In this document: piece after piece, positions 1 through 6,010 of the stretch
Layout: every line of letters starts with the position of its first letter
Position numbering within the stretch: position 1 is the stretch's first letter
NCBI GenBank assembly: GCA_030433195.1
Contig: JAUIME010000220.1
Location: 1-7,932 of the forward strand
From: a bacterium
Lineage (GTDB): Bacteria > Planctomycetota > JACOTG01 > JAUIME01
Length of the DNA stretch: 7,932 nucleotides
Direction: 5' to 3'
The notes under the pieces: model-generated
The model's input: the letters and a program-made list of their open reading frames with translations, nothing else
Databases searched by the model: none
Told to the model about the DNA's origin: nothing
Translations under genes and position numbers: made by a program

Positions 1-519
1 GGACGCGTCGTCGGTCGGCTTGCCGAGCGCCTCGCGACCGACCTTGCGGTAGAGCACCGTGGCCGACGCATGGCAGTGCAGGCACGCCCCGGCTTGAGGC
101 TTTTGCGTGATGCGTTCGGTGACGCCCTGATCGTAGAGCATGTAGGCGTGGCCGCGCGCTTCGCGGTAGTCGATGCTGAACGCGTAGCCCGAGTAGAGCC
201 GCTCGAGGTAGGGTTGCGTCTCGAGCTTGCTCGTGGTCAGCGCGCTCGAGCCTCCGAAGAACTTGTCGCCCGCGGTCGCTTTCCAGCCGTCGTACTGGTG
301 CGGCCAGTTCTGTCCCCACGGACGCGGATCGGTCGTGATCTCGTCGACTTCAGCGACGCGGACGAACGGCGTTCGCGCCTCCTGCTTGTGCTCGAAGATC
401 GTCACGAGTACGAACGTCACGATCATCGTCGCGAGGATCGCCACGAACAGCACGATCGCGTACACGAGCGTTCGGCCTTCGAGGGCGTCGCGATCCATCG
501 GTCGATCCGCAGCTCTCAT
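1..519 (-). CDS. nrfA: Ammonia-forming cytochrome c nitrite reductase NrfA, N-terminal 173 residues (cut by the window edge)
   Basis: Catalytic subunit of dissimilatory nitrite reduction to ammonium, a six-electron reduction of nitrite in the periplasm. Only residues 1-173 are present; the family usually has about 450-520 residues and five hemes. An N-terminal hydrophobic segment (about 18-41) is a signal peptide or membrane anchor. The following sequence matches the NrfA N-domain: WGQNWPHQYDGW (68-79), SKLETQP (97-103), GYAFSIDYREARGHAYML (111-128, with Arg122 at the position of the conserved active-site arginine) and then the first heme motif CLHCH (146-150). In classical NrfA that first motif is CxxCK, the Lys being the ligand of the catalytic heme; here it is His, as in the known CxxCH NrfA clades. 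The ATG at 519 has GGAG about 8 bases upstream; an in-frame ATG at 498 is an alternative. It lies 38 bases downstream of nrfH, as expected for an nrfHA operon. The remaining four hemes lie outside the window. Confidence 0.93.
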   Translation of the reverse strand, partial: MRAADRPMDRDALEGRTLVYAIVLFVAILATMIVTFVLVTIFEHKQEARTPFVRVAEVDEITTDPRPWGQNWPHQYDGWKATAGDKFFGGSSALTTSKLETQPYLERLYSGYAFSIDYREARGHAYMLYDQGVTERITQKPQAGACLHCHASATVLYRKVGREALGKPTDDAS

Positions 520-557
520 GGGGAAGTCTCCGTCGTTCGGTGTTTCGGGTTCTCGGT

Positions 558-1100
558 TCATCGTCCGGCGTGCCCGACGCTCGAGTGGCATGAGACACAG
601 GACAGCGTCTCGCCACCGTGCACCGCGGGGCGCAGCGAGTCGACGAAGTCGGAATGGCAGTGCAGGCACGCCTGCTGCGTCACGCGCCGGTTCCTCGGCT
701 TGATCTGGATCGGCTCGTGGAACGAGTCGGTCGTGAACGCCAGCGAATGGAAGAATCCGTTGTCGGCCTTCGTGACCCACTTCCCGATCGGGTGGTGGGA
801 GAGGTGGCAATCGTTGCACGTCGCGACGTCCTTGTGACTCGACGCCAGCCACGAATCGTAGTGCCCCTGCATGACGTGACAATTGATGCAGGCCGTCGGG
901 TCGCTCGACAGGTAGGAGTGCCCCTCGCCGTAACCGAACGTGAATGCGCCGAGACCGATGAGGCTGCCGAGCAGGATCACCAGCGTCAAGAGCGGCCATT
1001 CCAAACGTCGGCGACCGGCGTTGTGATCGGTCGTCGCGTGTTCGTCGTCGTTGCGATGCTCGGGGTTGCGATGCTCGGGATCGGGGCGATTCGGATCCAT
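558..1100 (-). CDS. nrfH: NrfH, membrane-anchored tetraheme c-type cytochrome, quinol dehydrogenase of nitrite reductase
   Basis: NapC/NirT-family cytochrome that oxidises membrane quinol and feeds electrons to NrfA, forming the NrfHA complex on the outer face of the cytoplasmic membrane. One transmembrane helix (about residues 34-58) is followed by exactly four heme motifs: CINCH (71-75), CNDCH (95-99), CLHCH (145-149) and CVSCH (168-172). Met77, two residues after the first motif's His, matches the unusual methionine ligand of heme 1 in characterised NrfH. The segment YDSWLASSHKDVATCNDCH is typical of the family. Length 180 aa is slightly long because of a roughly 33-residue hydrophilic, His/Asp/Asn-rich cytoplasmic N-terminus containing a duplicated PEHRN. 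The ATG at 1100 is preceded by AAGGA at 5-base spacing and no other Met occurs before Met77, so the start is fairly secure. Stop TGA at 560-558, then 38 bases to nrfA. Confidence 0.96.
   Translation of the reverse strand: MDPNRPDPEHRNPEHRNDDEHATTDHNAGRRRLEWPLLTLVILLGSLIGLGAFTFGYGEGHSYLSSDPTACINCHVMQGHYDSWLASSHKDVATCNDCHLSHHPIGKWVTKADNGFFHSLAFTTDSFHEPIQIKPRNRRVTQQACLHCHSDFVDSLRPAVHGGETLSCVSCHSSVGHAGR
1051..1080. repeat. 15-bp tandem duplication within the 5' end of nrfH
   Basis: TTGCGATGCTCGGGG (1051-1065) is followed directly by TTGCGATGCTCGGGA (1066-1080), 14 of 15 bases identical. Being a multiple of three, it keeps the frame and encodes the two PEHRN units of the hydrophilic NrfH N-terminus (residues 7-17). 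It looks like a simple slippage duplication. Confidence 0.85.
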
Positions 1101-1182
1101 CGATTCCTTCGTCTCTGGTCAGCAGTCGACGGCAGCCTAGCAGGGATCTCGAAGATTGCGAAGCCCGATCGTTCTAGGTGTT

Positions 1183-1199
1183 GCACAAGTGCTTTGTGC
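1183..1199. promoter_or_regulatory. 17-bp dyad upstream of nrfHA, possible operator
   Basis: GCACAA (1183-1188) and TTGTGC (1194-1199) form a perfect 6-bp inverted repeat with a 5-base spacer. It sits 83-99 bases before the nrfH start and 56 bases after the stop of the upstream lipoprotein gene. The position suits an activator site for nrfHA. It does not match FNR (TTGAT-N4-ATCAA) or a clean CRP site. No T-run follows on the minus strand, so a rho-independent terminator is unlikely. I could not identify a convincing -35/-10 or sigma-54 promoter between 1101 and 1254. Confidence 0.35.
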
Positions 1200-1254
1200 G
1201 GTTGCTTTTGTCATTCGTGCTGCTGCGAATGCCGATGCTTTCGACAGGCCCGGG

Positions 1255-2091
1255 CTACCCGCTACAGGAATCTCCTTGCAAGACATAGAGCGTGTCTCGG
1301 ACGGGGCAGGGTTCGGGAGCGTCGAATGCTCGATGATCGGGAACCGTCCCACCGAGATGGGAACCGATCACGGTCCGGCACCGGAGCGAGCGGCCGGATT
1401 CCCAGCAGAAGCCGGAGACGTCGACGTGGAACCCGAAAAATGTCGTACTCTCGCGCCAGTTGCGGACGAAGTGTCCCGCGGTGATTCGTAGCTCATAGAG
1501 CGTGGTCGCGGCCGCGCAGTCGCCGCGTGCATGCTCGAGGATCGACAAGGCGGTGTCGACGACATCGCCGGTATTCGATCGCGTAATCTTCGAGGTTTCG
1601 ATCGTCGTCTTCACAACGGCCGAGACGGACTCGATGCGTTCCGCGCCGCGCGCGAAGTTAACGTAGAGATCCGCGTGCAGTTCGGGCGTGAGCGCGATCC
1701 CCTTCGCGAGTCGACGGGAGTCCCCCCAGTCGGTTGCCGGAATCCGATCGAGCTCCGAGAGAGCGATCGAGTCGACGTAGCGGATGAGCCTTTCGGGCTC
1801 CATCGATTGGAGGATCCGAAGCGCTCGCCACAGGACGACGTGGATCGACTCGCCATCGTCACGGCGGAAGAGATCGTCGGAGGGCGCGTACGTCCGGAGC
1901 GCATTCGGCTCGAGAGTCGGGGTGTACGACTCGACGATCTCGTCGAGGTTGAACCACTCCGAGTGCGCGGGATCCGGCTCGGACCCGCTCGGACCGCACG
2001 AGACGACCGCGATCAGGGTCAGCGCTCCGAAGAGACGGGCCCGTCGTGAAGGGGCCGATCCGCGATTCGTTCGCACGGGATTTCGAACCAT
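1255..2091 (-). CDS. Putative lipoprotein of unknown function, 278 aa
   Basis: I do not recognise a named family. The start at 2091 is chosen because GAGGA lies 7 bases upstream and because it gives a compact lipoprotein signal: basic residues (Arg4-Arg19), a hydrophobic core (about 20-30) and the lipobox VVSC with Cys32 as the lipidated residue. Gly at +2 is compatible with outer-membrane sorting. The open frame extends upstream to 2202, but that adds an Arg-rich stretch overlapping the MFS gene and no better signal. The mature part is mostly helical in appearance up to about residue 190. A C-terminal part then carries Gly-Asp-Cys192, a His in FGFH (219-222) and four further Cys (229, 238, 262, 276). 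The spacing ILEHARGDCAAATTLYELR then FFGFH faintly recalls the GDC...H layout of transglutaminase-like proteins, but the usual downstream W-x-x-x-D element is not clear, so I assign no activity. It lies 46 bases after the MFS gene on the same strand with no terminator between, suggesting co-transcription. Confidence 0.75.
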   Translation of the reverse strand: MVRNPVRTNRGSAPSRRARLFGALTLIAVVSCGPSGSEPDPAHSEWFNLDEIVESYTPTLEPNALRTYAPSDDLFRRDDGESIHVVLWRALRILQSMEPERLIRYVDSIALSELDRIPATDWGDSRRLAKGIALTPELHADLYVNFARGAERIESVSAVVKTTIETSKITRSNTGDVVDTALSILEHARGDCAAATTLYELRITAGHFVRNWRESTTFFGFHVDVSGFCWESGRSLRCRTVIGSHLGGTVPDHRAFDAPEPCPVRDTLYVLQGDSCSG

Positions 2092-2098
2092 CGACACG

Positions 2099-2103
2099 TC
2101 CTC
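2099..2103 (-). promoter_or_regulatory. Shine-Dalgarno GAGGA that decides the lipoprotein start
   Basis: On the minus strand GAGGA precedes the ATG at 2091 with 7 bases between. It lies inside the upstream extension of the open frame and supports translation from 2091 over the upstream candidates at 2133 and 2202. Confidence 0.6.
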
Positions 2104-2137
2104 GAACGCTGCCGCCCGCGATGCGGCGCACATCGTA

Positions 2138-3370
2138 TCACGACGCCTCGGCGCGCTGTGGGATCGCGACGTCAATGGTCGCGAGCGCGGCGGCCGCCGC
2201 AACCCAGCCGGCGCTCATCCAGGCGATCGTCTCGGTGGTCGTGCCGAGGTCGATGAGCCGACCGAAGAGCACGGGCGCGGCCGCCGTCGAAAAGACGATG
2301 ATCGCCGAGGTGAGCGCGCGGATCGCACCGACGTTCGCAACGCCGTACATCTCGGCCCACAGCGCTCCGAGCACGACGAAGCTGATGCCCATCGTCGCGC
2401 CGCTGAGTCCGAGGAACGTCGCGGCGACGACGGGCGAGTCGGACATGGCGAGCGTCACGAAGCCGACGCCCATCGGCAGCGTCAGCGTCGGAAGCAACCG
2501 GCGCGCTGTGAAGCGATCGACGAGCACCCCGCCGACGAGTGTCGCAATGACGGTCGTGATCGCGTAGGCCGTGAAGCAGGCCGCGTACCACTTGATCGTC
2601 CAACCCTTCGTCTCGGCGATGTGAATCTGGTGGAAGAAGATGCCCGAGAGAAGGAACGGCGCCGCGAGGACGCACGGGAGCTTGATCCAGAAGCGCGGAT
2701 CCTTCAGCACCTCGCGCTGCGTGCGCGAGCGGGCCGGCGATCCACCAGCCGATGTCGCGCGCATGCGCTCCTCGTGTGCGCGATGTCGCTCGTGGTGGTC
2801 GCGTAGTAGCCAGCGCGTGAACGGCAGCAGCGACACGGCGAGCACCGCCGCGATGACGACCCACGAGAGGCGCCACCCGATCCCCGCGATGAGCGCGACG
2901 GTGATCCGCGGCAGGATCGACTCGCCGATCGGCCGGCCGAGCGTGGCGACACCCATCGCTCGACCGCGGTCCGTCTCGAAGTACCGCGCCATGCTGCTCA
3001 TCGCGGTGTGCGACATGAGCCCTTGGCCCGTGAACCGGATCGCGAAGAAGGCCGGCACGAGGCACCAAGCGAACGGCGTCGCCGCGAGCAACAGACACGC
3101 ACCGACAAGTCCGAGGCACACCCCGGTCGCGTAGCGCCTCAAGTCCGACTCGTCGAGCTTGCGTCCGACCCAGATCAGCGTCACCCCGCTCGCGAGCGTC
3201 GCCACCGAATACAGTGCCCCGAACGCGCCGTGCGAGAGCCCGAACTCGCGCCGCATCTCGGCCCCGAACAACGCCACGTAGAACGTCTGCCCGAAGTTCG
3301 ACGCGAACGTCAGCGAAGCCCCGAACGCGAGAAACGCGCGATGTTCGGAGACGAAACGGAAGTACCGCAT
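2138..3370 (-). CDS. Major facilitator superfamily (MFS) transporter, 410 aa
   Basis: Secondary transporter of the inner membrane; substrate unknown. The length and about twelve hydrophobic helices fit MFS. The helix 2-3 loop has WVGRKLDESDLRR (67-79), a variant of MFS motif A (G-x-x-x-D-R-x-G-R-R). The equivalent loop in the second half is GGVLVDRFTARR (280-291). Helix 4 has FTGQGL (113-118) and helix 5 the GRPIGE/P/GWR pattern (145-167). A charged central cytoplasmic loop, rich in His/Arg/Glu (about 190-225), separates the two six-helix halves. The N-terminus resembles COG2223/MCT-like 'MFS_1' proteins of unknown substrate. ATG 3370 is preferred because it puts RYFRFVSEHRAF directly before helix 1, but its Shine-Dalgarno is weak; a GTG at 3409 would add 13 residues. 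The gene is followed after 46 bases by the lipoprotein gene. Confidence 0.88.
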   Translation of the reverse strand: MRYFRFVSEHRAFLAFGASLTFASNFGQTFYVALFGAEMRREFGLSHGAFGALYSVATLASGVTLIWVGRKLDESDLRRYATGVCLGLVGACLLLAATPFAWCLVPAFFAIRFTGQGLMSHTAMSSMARYFETDRGRAMGVATLGRPIGESILPRITVALIAGIGWRLSWVVIAAVLAVSLLPFTRWLLRDHHERHRAHEERMRATSAGGSPARSRTQREVLKDPRFWIKLPCVLAAPFLLSGIFFHQIHIAETKGWTIKWYAACFTAYAITTVIATLVGGVLVDRFTARRLLPTLTLPMGVGFVTLAMSDSPVVAATFLGLSGATMGISFVVLGALWAEMYGVANVGAIRALTSAIIVFSTAAAPVLFGRLIDLGTTTETIAWMSAGWVAAAAALATIDVAIPQRAEAS

Positions 3371-3498
3371 GGAGCCGATCTCGATTCGGGGCAGGGGAGT
3401 GAGCCACACAGTGTGAACCCCCGAGCGCTCTCGTGCAACCCGGTCGAAACGAAGAGCGTTCGTTCGAATCTCGGAACCCGGGCCCGTGCCCGCGCCCC

Positions 3499-3519
3499 TG
3501 CCGGCTCTTTACGCCGGCA
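3499..3519. other. Second hairpin directly behind the protease-gene terminator
   Basis: TGCCGGC (3499-3505) and GCCGGCA (3513-3519) form a perfect 7-bp stem with a 7-base loop. On the minus strand it begins 2 bases after the T-tract of the terminator at 3522-3561, giving two hairpins in tandem. Read on the plus strand it is followed by CGAAAAAA, so it is not a terminator in that direction. It could be a back-up stem, a 3'-end structure or a site in the leader of the MFS gene. Confidence 0.5.
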
Positions 3520-3521
3520 CG

Positions 3522-3561
3522 AAAAAACGCCCGCGCCTCGACGATGCGAGACACGGGCGTT
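3522..3561 (-). terminator. Rho-independent terminator of the S8 protease gene
   Basis: On the minus strand AACGCCCG (3561-3554) pairs with CGGGCGTT (3533-3526), with an inner CTCG/CGAG stem around the loop, and the 3' arm runs into six T (3527-3522). It starts 30 bases after the protease stop codon, exactly where such a terminator should be. It separates protease transcription from the MFS-lipoprotein unit, which must therefore have its own promoter between about 3371 and 3520; I see no clear -35/-10 there. Confidence 0.9.
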
Positions 3562-3591
3562 CGATTTCGTTCCTACGTGAAGCGTCGCGAA

Positions 3592-5811
3592 TCAGGGATT
3601 GATGAGCCCCGATTCGACATTGCTCGCGCGCCACGGCTTGCCCGCGAGGGCGCCGTTGCCGTCGATGCCGGCTTGGATGTAGAGCGTCTCGCCGATCAGC
3701 GTCGGGTCGTTCGGCAGGATCCAGAAGACCGGGTCGCTACCGACGACGTTGGTCATCTGCGTCTTGTCGAGCGCGAGACGTCCGAGCGGGCACACCTCGA
3801 AGTCGATGCCCTTGAGCGTGCAGTTCGAGGTCTGCGTGTTGATGATGTAGCCCCAGCGAGCGTTCGCCGGGCCGCGCATCGTGAAGCTCACGCCCTGACC
3901 GACGCGGATCGTGCCGGTGTTGAGCGTGAGGTCGCCTTCGAAGCTCACTTCGTCGGTCATCGTGACTTCACCGAGACCCGTGCGGATCGTGAGATCGGCG
4001 AGATCCCACGTGGGGTAGACCGGCGTGGTCACTTCGAGCGTCGTGCCGTTGATCACGGTCGTGGACGCCGCCGGGACGCCGTCGAACTCGACTTCGGAGT
4101 CGGCGAGGAAGTTCGTGCCGGTGATGGTGAACGTGGTCTGCGCGTACATCGGGAACACCGAGGCGCTGAGCGACGACACGGTCGGCGCGAGGTTGCCGAG
4201 GGCACCGTTCACGGCGCGCAGCGCGTCGATGCGACCGGCGCCGTACTCGATGTCCTTGCCCGGATCCCCCTTCTCGATCGACGAGAGCTGCAGGATGCGC
4301 GCGAGGTCGGCCGGCGTCAGCGACGGATCGGCCGAGAGCATGAGCGCGACGACGCCCGCGGTGTGCGGCGTGGCCGCCGAGGTGCCGCCGAAGCCGCCGT
4401 AGCCGCCGCCGATCGTCGTCGACGTCGTCGAAGCTCCCGGCGAGGAGACGTCGGGCTTGAGCAGCCCCATGAGCGGCTGCGTTTCGTACGGGTAGTCGCG
4501 GTACATGAACGGCATTTCGTACGGGTACTCGGGATGCACCGACATGATGTCTTCCCAAGCCGACGGGCCGCGGCCCGAGCTGTTGGTGATGATGTCGGTG
4601 AACGCGTCGACGCTGCCGCAACCGATCGTCGACGACGTGCGGCCGCGAAGCGTCTGATCGGGGTGCAGCCACGGCGCGGGGCTGTTGCCCGGCGTTGCCA
4701 CGTTGTACGGGATCGGGTACGAGCCGCTGCCGCCTTGGTTGCCGATCGAGTTGGTGTGGATCACGCCGGCCGCCGCCTCGACGTCGGACATCGTGCGCCA
4801 CATCGCGTAGTTCGGCTTCGGGCTGAACGCCCACTTCCACGAGAGCGAGCTCGTCGTGATCTGCGCGCCGTTGTCGACGGCGTATTGCATCGCTTCCCAG
4901 ATGCCCGCTTCGGACGAACTGAACCCCGAATCGTAGAGCTTGAGGCACATCATCTTCGCCTGCGGCGCGACGCCCGTGCGCAGCCCGTTCGAGCCGTCTC
5001 CACAGACTTGGCCTCCCGTCGCCGTACCGTGACCGTGGACGTCGGCCGGGTTGTGGTCGTCGTCACCGAAGTCGTAGCCGAGGACGTCGTCGACGTAGCC
5101 GTTGCCGTCGTCGTCGATGCCGTTGACGTCAGCGCCGGTCAGGCGACCGTCGCCGTTGAGGTCTTCCGCGCTGTTGATCCAGACGTTGTTCTCGAGGTCG
5201 TCGTGCGTGTGGTCGACGCCGGTGTCGATGTTGGCGAAGATCACACCCTGCCCCTCGTAGCCGAGGTTCCAGGCGTCTTCCGCATTGATGAGGATGAGAC
5301 CCTGCTGCAGCGGGGTGCCGTCGCCGACGGGGCCGAGGGCGGGGCCGGGCGTCGGAGCCGGAGCGTCGGCCGCTTCGGTCTGCGGCGCGTCGTAGCGGAC
5401 TTCTTCGACCGCATCGAGCGCGGCGATCGCGCGGACGACGTCGGTCGTTCCGCGGAACGCGAGCACGTTGCCCATCCAGATGAAGCGAACGCGTTCGACC
5501 TTGCCGTCGGCCTGCGCCTCGGCGAGCATCGCGCGGGCGTCGGCCTGGGACGCGGTCGCATGCGCGCGCAGCGTGGACACGACGCGCGTGCGGCGTTCGT
5601 CGCGGTTGTCGATCCCGGCCGTGAGCGCGTCGAGCGCGGTGCCTTCGATGCGGTCGGCGAAGACCGCGTAGACCGGAACCTTCGCGGTGGCGTCCGTGAT
5701 CGCGAGCTGCCGCTCGAGGGCTTCGTGGATCTCGCCGGCTCGCGCCGCGGTACCGACACCTGCCGCGAGGGTGAACGCGATCGAGAGAATCGTCCAACGT
5801 CGTAACGTCAT
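3592..5811 (-). CDS. Secreted subtilisin-like serine protease (S8 family) with C-terminal IPT/TIG domain, 739 aa
   Basis: Exported endopeptidase. The signal peptide MTLRRWTILSIAFTLAAG ends with a likely cleavage at ARA|GE (25/26). Residues about 45-141 look like an inhibitory propeptide (VPVYAVFADRI ... VEEVRYD), followed by a Pro/Ala-rich linker (145-165). The catalytic domain runs from about 170 to 540: Asp196 in NIDTGVD, His261 in HGHGTATGG, oxyanion Asn358 in NSIGNQGG and Ser478 in GGTSAATPHTAG, so it should be active. An Asp-rich loop (LNGDGRLTGADVNGIDDDGNGYVDD, 218-242) is the usual Ca-binding-like insert of this subtilase group. The stretch between Asn358 and Ser478 is longer than in subtilisin and holds a Tyr/Pro-rich loop with two YPYE units. 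An IPT/TIG-like beta domain follows (about 543-625), then a beta-rich tail ending in TLYIQAG...SNVESG, resembling tails of secreted planctomycete proteins. The start has a strong GGAAGGA 7 bases upstream. The gene stands alone, divergent from the ABC genes. Confidence 0.95.
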   Translation of the reverse strand: MTLRRWTILSIAFTLAAGVGTAARAGEIHEALERQLAITDATAKVPVYAVFADRIEGTALDALTAGIDNRDERRTRVVSTLRAHATASQADARAMLAEAQADGKVERVRFIWMGNVLAFRGTTDVVRAIAALDAVEEVRYDAPQTEAADAPAPTPGPALGPVGDGTPLQQGLILINAEDAWNLGYEGQGVIFANIDTGVDHTHDDLENNVWINSAEDLNGDGRLTGADVNGIDDDGNGYVDDVLGYDFGDDDHNPADVHGHGTATGGQVCGDGSNGLRTGVAPQAKMMCLKLYDSGFSSSEAGIWEAMQYAVDNGAQITTSSLSWKWAFSPKPNYAMWRTMSDVEAAAGVIHTNSIGNQGGSGSYPIPYNVATPGNSPAPWLHPDQTLRGRTSSTIGCGSVDAFTDIITNSSGRGPSAWEDIMSVHPEYPYEMPFMYRDYPYETQPLMGLLKPDVSSPGASTTSTTIGGGYGGFGGTSAATPHTAGVVALMLSADPSLTPADLARILQLSSIEKGDPGKDIEYGAGRIDALRAVNGALGNLAPTVSSLSASVFPMYAQTTFTITGTNFLADSEVEFDGVPAASTTVINGTTLEVTTPVYPTWDLADLTIRTGLGEVTMTDEVSFEGDLTLNTGTIRVGQGVSFTMRGPANARWGYIINTQTSNCTLKGIDFEVCPLGRLALDKTQMTNVVGSDPVFWILPNDPTLIGETLYIQAGIDGNGALAGKPWRASNVESGLINP
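4482..4527. repeat. 13-bp direct repeat inside the protease gene
   Basis: TTTCGTACGGGTA occurs at 4482-4494 and 4515-4527, exactly 33 bases (11 codons) apart and in the same frame. It encodes the two Tyr-Pro-Tyr-Glu units (residues 429-432 and 440-443) of the Tyr/Pro-rich insertion in the catalytic domain. Confidence 0.8.
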
Positions 5812-5931
5812 GCTTCTGTCCTTCCTCTTCTCGTGGTCGACGCCGCGTGCCGTGCCGGACCGAAAGGCCGCGGGTCGGGGGGAATCTGCCCGGGATCGGC
5901 GTCGGGACCGGAAGCCGACGCTCGATCTGCG

Positions 5932-5960
5932 AGGATACCCGGAATGGACGATTCTTTGAA
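5932..5960 (-). promoter_or_regulatory. Possible sigma-70-type promoter of the protease gene
   Basis: On the minus strand TTCAAA (5960-5955) and TATCCT (5937-5932) stand 17 bases apart, each matching 4 of 6 consensus positions. A transcript from here would have a leader of about 110 bases before the protease ATG at 5811. In a high-GC genome such AT-rich hexamers stand out, but the match is modest. Confidence 0.3.
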
Positions 5961-5995
5961 GGGGACGCTCGCCGAAGGTCGTGCGCGGGGCGAGC

Positions 5996-6001
5996 TATAC
6001 T
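5996..6001 (+). promoter_or_regulatory. Candidate -10 element TATACT close to the ABC ATPase start
   Basis: TATACT matches 5 of 6 positions of the TATAAT box and ends 9 bases before the ATG at 6011. Transcription would begin at about 6008, giving a leader of at most a few bases. No good -35 hexamer lies 16-18 bases upstream. Confidence 0.4.
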
Positions 6002-6010
6002 CCGCGGACC

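Noticed and set aside
1183..1199. The dyad as a rho-independent terminator for the lipoprotein gene
   Set aside because: The stem is only 6 bp and no T-run follows on the minus strand.
1255..2202. Longer version of the lipoprotein starting at 2202
   Set aside because: The 37 extra residues are Arg/Ser-rich, overlap the end of the MFS gene and would bury the signal peptide; the GAGGA before 2091 supports the shorter form.
3455..3485. TTCGAATC resembling the T-loop of a tRNA, near GGAACCCGGG
   Set aside because: No acceptor stem, D-arm or anticodon arm can be built around it, and there is no matching cloverleaf on either strand; probably a chance palindrome.
5041..5160. GTCGTCGTC-rich tract looking like a trinucleotide repeat
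   Set aside because: It is explained by Asp codons of the Asp-rich loop of the protease read on the other strand; the repeats are imperfect and keep to the codon frame.
3433..5805. 790-codon open frame on the plus strand, opposite the protease gene
   Set aside because: The minus-strand frame has a signal peptide, catalytic triad and known domains. The opposite frame is Arg/Val/Asp-rich low-complexity sequence, a common result of GC-biased third positions.
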